A stretch of DNA of 64,000 nucleotides from Vitreoscilla massiliensis (GTDB lineage: Bacteria; Pseudomonadota; Gammaproteobacteria; Burkholderiales; Neisseriaceae): positions 1,259,053 to 1,323,052 of the forward strand of contig NZ_LN898221.1 of assembly GCF_001457815.1 (NCBI RefSeq). Direction: 5' to 3'. The position numbers and the translations under genes were made by a program. The notes beneath the pieces were generated by a model that searched no databases, was not told where the DNA came from, and was given only the letters and a program-made list of their open reading frames with translations. This document shows positions 62,874-64,000 of this stretch, in pieces. The first letter of the stretch is position 1. Each line of letters starts with the position of its first letter.

Positions 62874-63308
62874 ATGTCTGAATCTGAACAAAACCCGCAA
62901 AGCCCAGCCCCTAGCGAAGAAACGGCAGCCGTTCAGGCCACCGCCGCCCCCACTCACAGTCCCATCAAACCATCGTCTGGCGGCACCGACTTGCGCCAAT
63001 ACACGATGATTATTTACATTTTGTACATGGTGGCCATTTTGGTGGGCATTACCTCCATCGTCGGCGTCATCATGGCGTATGTGAAGCGTGCCGATTTTGC
63101 CGGCACCGAATACGAAGACCACATCACCTATTTAATCCGCACGTTCTGGATCAGTTTGATTGGTTATGTGATAGGCGCGGTATTGTCGGTAATAGGCATC
63201 GGCCTCATCATCATCATCGCCGTAGGCATTTGGTATATCTACCGTTCCATTGCCGGCTTCATCAAATTCAACGACAACAAACCCATCAATGCTTTGGGTT
63301 GGATGTAA
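62874..63308 (+). CDS. DUF4870-like membrane protein
   Basis: A 144-residue protein: a Pro/Ala/Glu-rich N-terminal tail of about 35 residues, then three hydrophobic segments (MIIYILYMVAILVGITSIVGVIMAYV, YLIRTFWISLIGYVIGAVLSV, GLIIIIAVGIWYIYRSIAGF), as in DUF4870/TIC20-like small membrane proteins. The final part, YRSIAGFIKFNDNKPI, is common in this group. AAGGAG lies before ATG 62874; the longer frame from 62814 lacks one. Function unknown. A DUS terminator follows. Confidence 0.8.
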   Translation: MSESEQNPQSPAPSEETAAVQATAAPTHSPIKPSSGGTDLRQYTMIIYILYMVAILVGITSIVGVIMAYVKRADFAGTEYEDHITYLIRTFWISLIGYVIGAVLSVIGIGLIIIIAVGIWYIYRSIAGFIKFNDNKPINALGWM

Positions 63309-63334
63309 TATGATGAATTGATTTGAAAACACAC

Positions 63335-63369
63335 AAAAGCGGCCTGTAAACGATTTACAGGCCGCTTTT
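63335..63369. terminator. DUS inverted pair between convergent genes
   Basis: AAAAGCGGCCTGTAAA, three-base loop and its inverse, ending in five T. It serves the DUF4870 gene and, in the opposite sense, pssA. Confidence 0.8.
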
Positions 63370-63388
63370 TAATAGGGTCAAACCATGT

Positions 63389-64000
63389 TTAAGCTGTTTT
63401 GGCTTTGCCCACACCGAGTTTTTGCATCGCCCACATCACATAGCCTGACAGGCTGTAGGCCAAGAAGAACAAGAACAAAATCAGTGATGGCTCCCAGAAC
63501 AGCAGCAAAATCACCGCCACAATGATGAGCATGGTGAAGAACGGCACTTTGCGGCGCACACCCAATTCCTTGAAGCTCCAGAATTTGATTTGTACTATCA
63601 TCGACAAGCCGGCAAACAGCGTCAACACCAAGCACACATATTTGATGCCCGGAATATAAGCAAACTCATGGTATACCCACACCAAGCCGGCAATCAAAGC
63701 GGCAGCGGTAGGACTGGGCACGCCGATGAACCAGCGTTTGTCAACTTTGCCAATTAAGGTATTGAACAAGGCCAAGCGCAAGCCGGCGCAAGCGCAGTAA
63801 ATAAACGCCACCGCCAAACCCAAATGGCCAAAATCAAACAACTGCCATTTGTACGCCACCAAAGCCGGTGCCACACCAAAGCTCACCATATCGGCCAAAC
63901 TGTCCATTTGTTCGCCAAACGCGCTTTGGCTGTTGGTCATGCGCGCCACACGGCCGTCCATGCCGTCCAAAATCATCGAGGCAAAAATGTAAAACGCGGC
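63389..64000 (-). CDS. pssA: CDP-diacylglycerol-serine O-phosphatidyltransferase PssA (5' end cut by window)
   Basis: The visible 200 or so residues contain the CDP-alcohol phosphotransferase motif: LDGMDGRVARM, then GEQMDSLADMVSFG (DGxxAR-x8-GxxxDxxxD). Several membrane segments follow, with RLALFN and RWFIGVPSPTAAALIA, the latter typical of PssA rather than PgsA. The frame continues beyond base 64000 upstream of MILDG, so the start is not in the window. It makes phosphatidylserine, the precursor of phosphatidylethanolamine. Confidence 0.9.
   Translation of the reverse strand, partial: AAFYIFASMILDGMDGRVARMTNSQSAFGEQMDSLADMVSFGVAPALVAYKWQLFDFGHLGLAVAFIYCACAGLRLALFNTLIGKVDKRWFIGVPSPTAAALIAGLVWVYHEFAYIPGIKYVCLVLTLFAGLSMIVQIKFWSFKELGVRRKVPFFTMLIIVAVILLLFWEPSLILFLFFLAYSLSGYVMWAMQKLGVGKAKTA

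Noticed and set aside
6344..63369. The frequent GCGGCCTGTAA word as a CRISPR or IS end
   Set aside because: Copies are scattered singly or in hairpin pairs with no regular spacers, no cas or transposase genes, and lie inside essential genes; this is the behaviour of a DUS.

Overview
This 64 kb window comes from a member of the Neisseriaceae (Betaproteobacteria). Three things point there: the sodB / dnaB / minor-pilin order (pilH-I-J-K-X, with pilins directly after dnaB), the lon-hup-ppiD and tig-clpP-clpX blocks with Neisseria-like proteins, and dozens of copies of a short word, GCGGCCTGTAA, spread over genes and intergenic regions exactly as the DNA uptake sequence (DUS) of this family is. 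The word aligns position by position with known DUS dialects but, as far as I remember them, is not one of the published ones. Genus cannot be fixed from the window.

Layout. 1-5532 (minus): 5' end of a squalene/phytoene-synthase-like gene, five type IV minor pilin genes and dnaB. 5728-6309: sodB. 7230-12070 (minus): lon, hup, ppiD. 12191-14691 (minus): an unrecognised locus in which two paralogues, one broken by a stop codon, flank a HELGH zinc-peptidase-like gene. 14824-19973 (minus): tig, clpP, clpX, a DUF1853 gene and trmJ, divergent from suhB. 21142-26651: small accessory genes (TSUP permease, phosphatase-like protein, dodecin, MATE pump, DUF1444, DUF1287). 26602-30029 (minus): eptA with an OmpR-type regulator and sensor kinase, a lipid A modification module. 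30200-35259: aquaporin, sulfurtransferase, thioinosine phosphorylase, an AT-rich one-gene cassette between two identical DUS doublets, and an rraA-osmC operon.

35401-41518: hemN and fnr divergent around a perfect FNR box, a TraB/GumN protein, and clpB behind a sigma-32-like promoter. 42033-47560: an unusual locus with a 936-residue protein that looks like a degenerate tubulin-like protein, divergent from a membrane PAS/HPt/CheA-type kinase translationally coupled to a small GTPase. 47651-49460: two tandem nucleotidyltransferases. 49635-53195: tam, secB, grxC, dacB. 53341-56923: the Anbu proteasome-like gene with its ATP-grasp (frameshifted), alpha-E and transglutaminase partners. 57012-64000: priA, cls, a membrane protein with a degenerate J domain, hemE, a DUF4870 protein and the 3' part of pssA.

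DUS copies often occur as head-to-head inverted pairs just after stop codons, where they can act as terminators. The candidates for something undescribed are the DUS dialect itself, the kinase-GTPase-tubulin-like locus, the HELGH locus with paired paralogues, and the DUS-bounded AT-rich cassette. Starts were re-chosen where a clear Shine-Dalgarno favoured an internal codon. No rRNA, tRNA, insertion sequence or CRISPR array was seen by eye.
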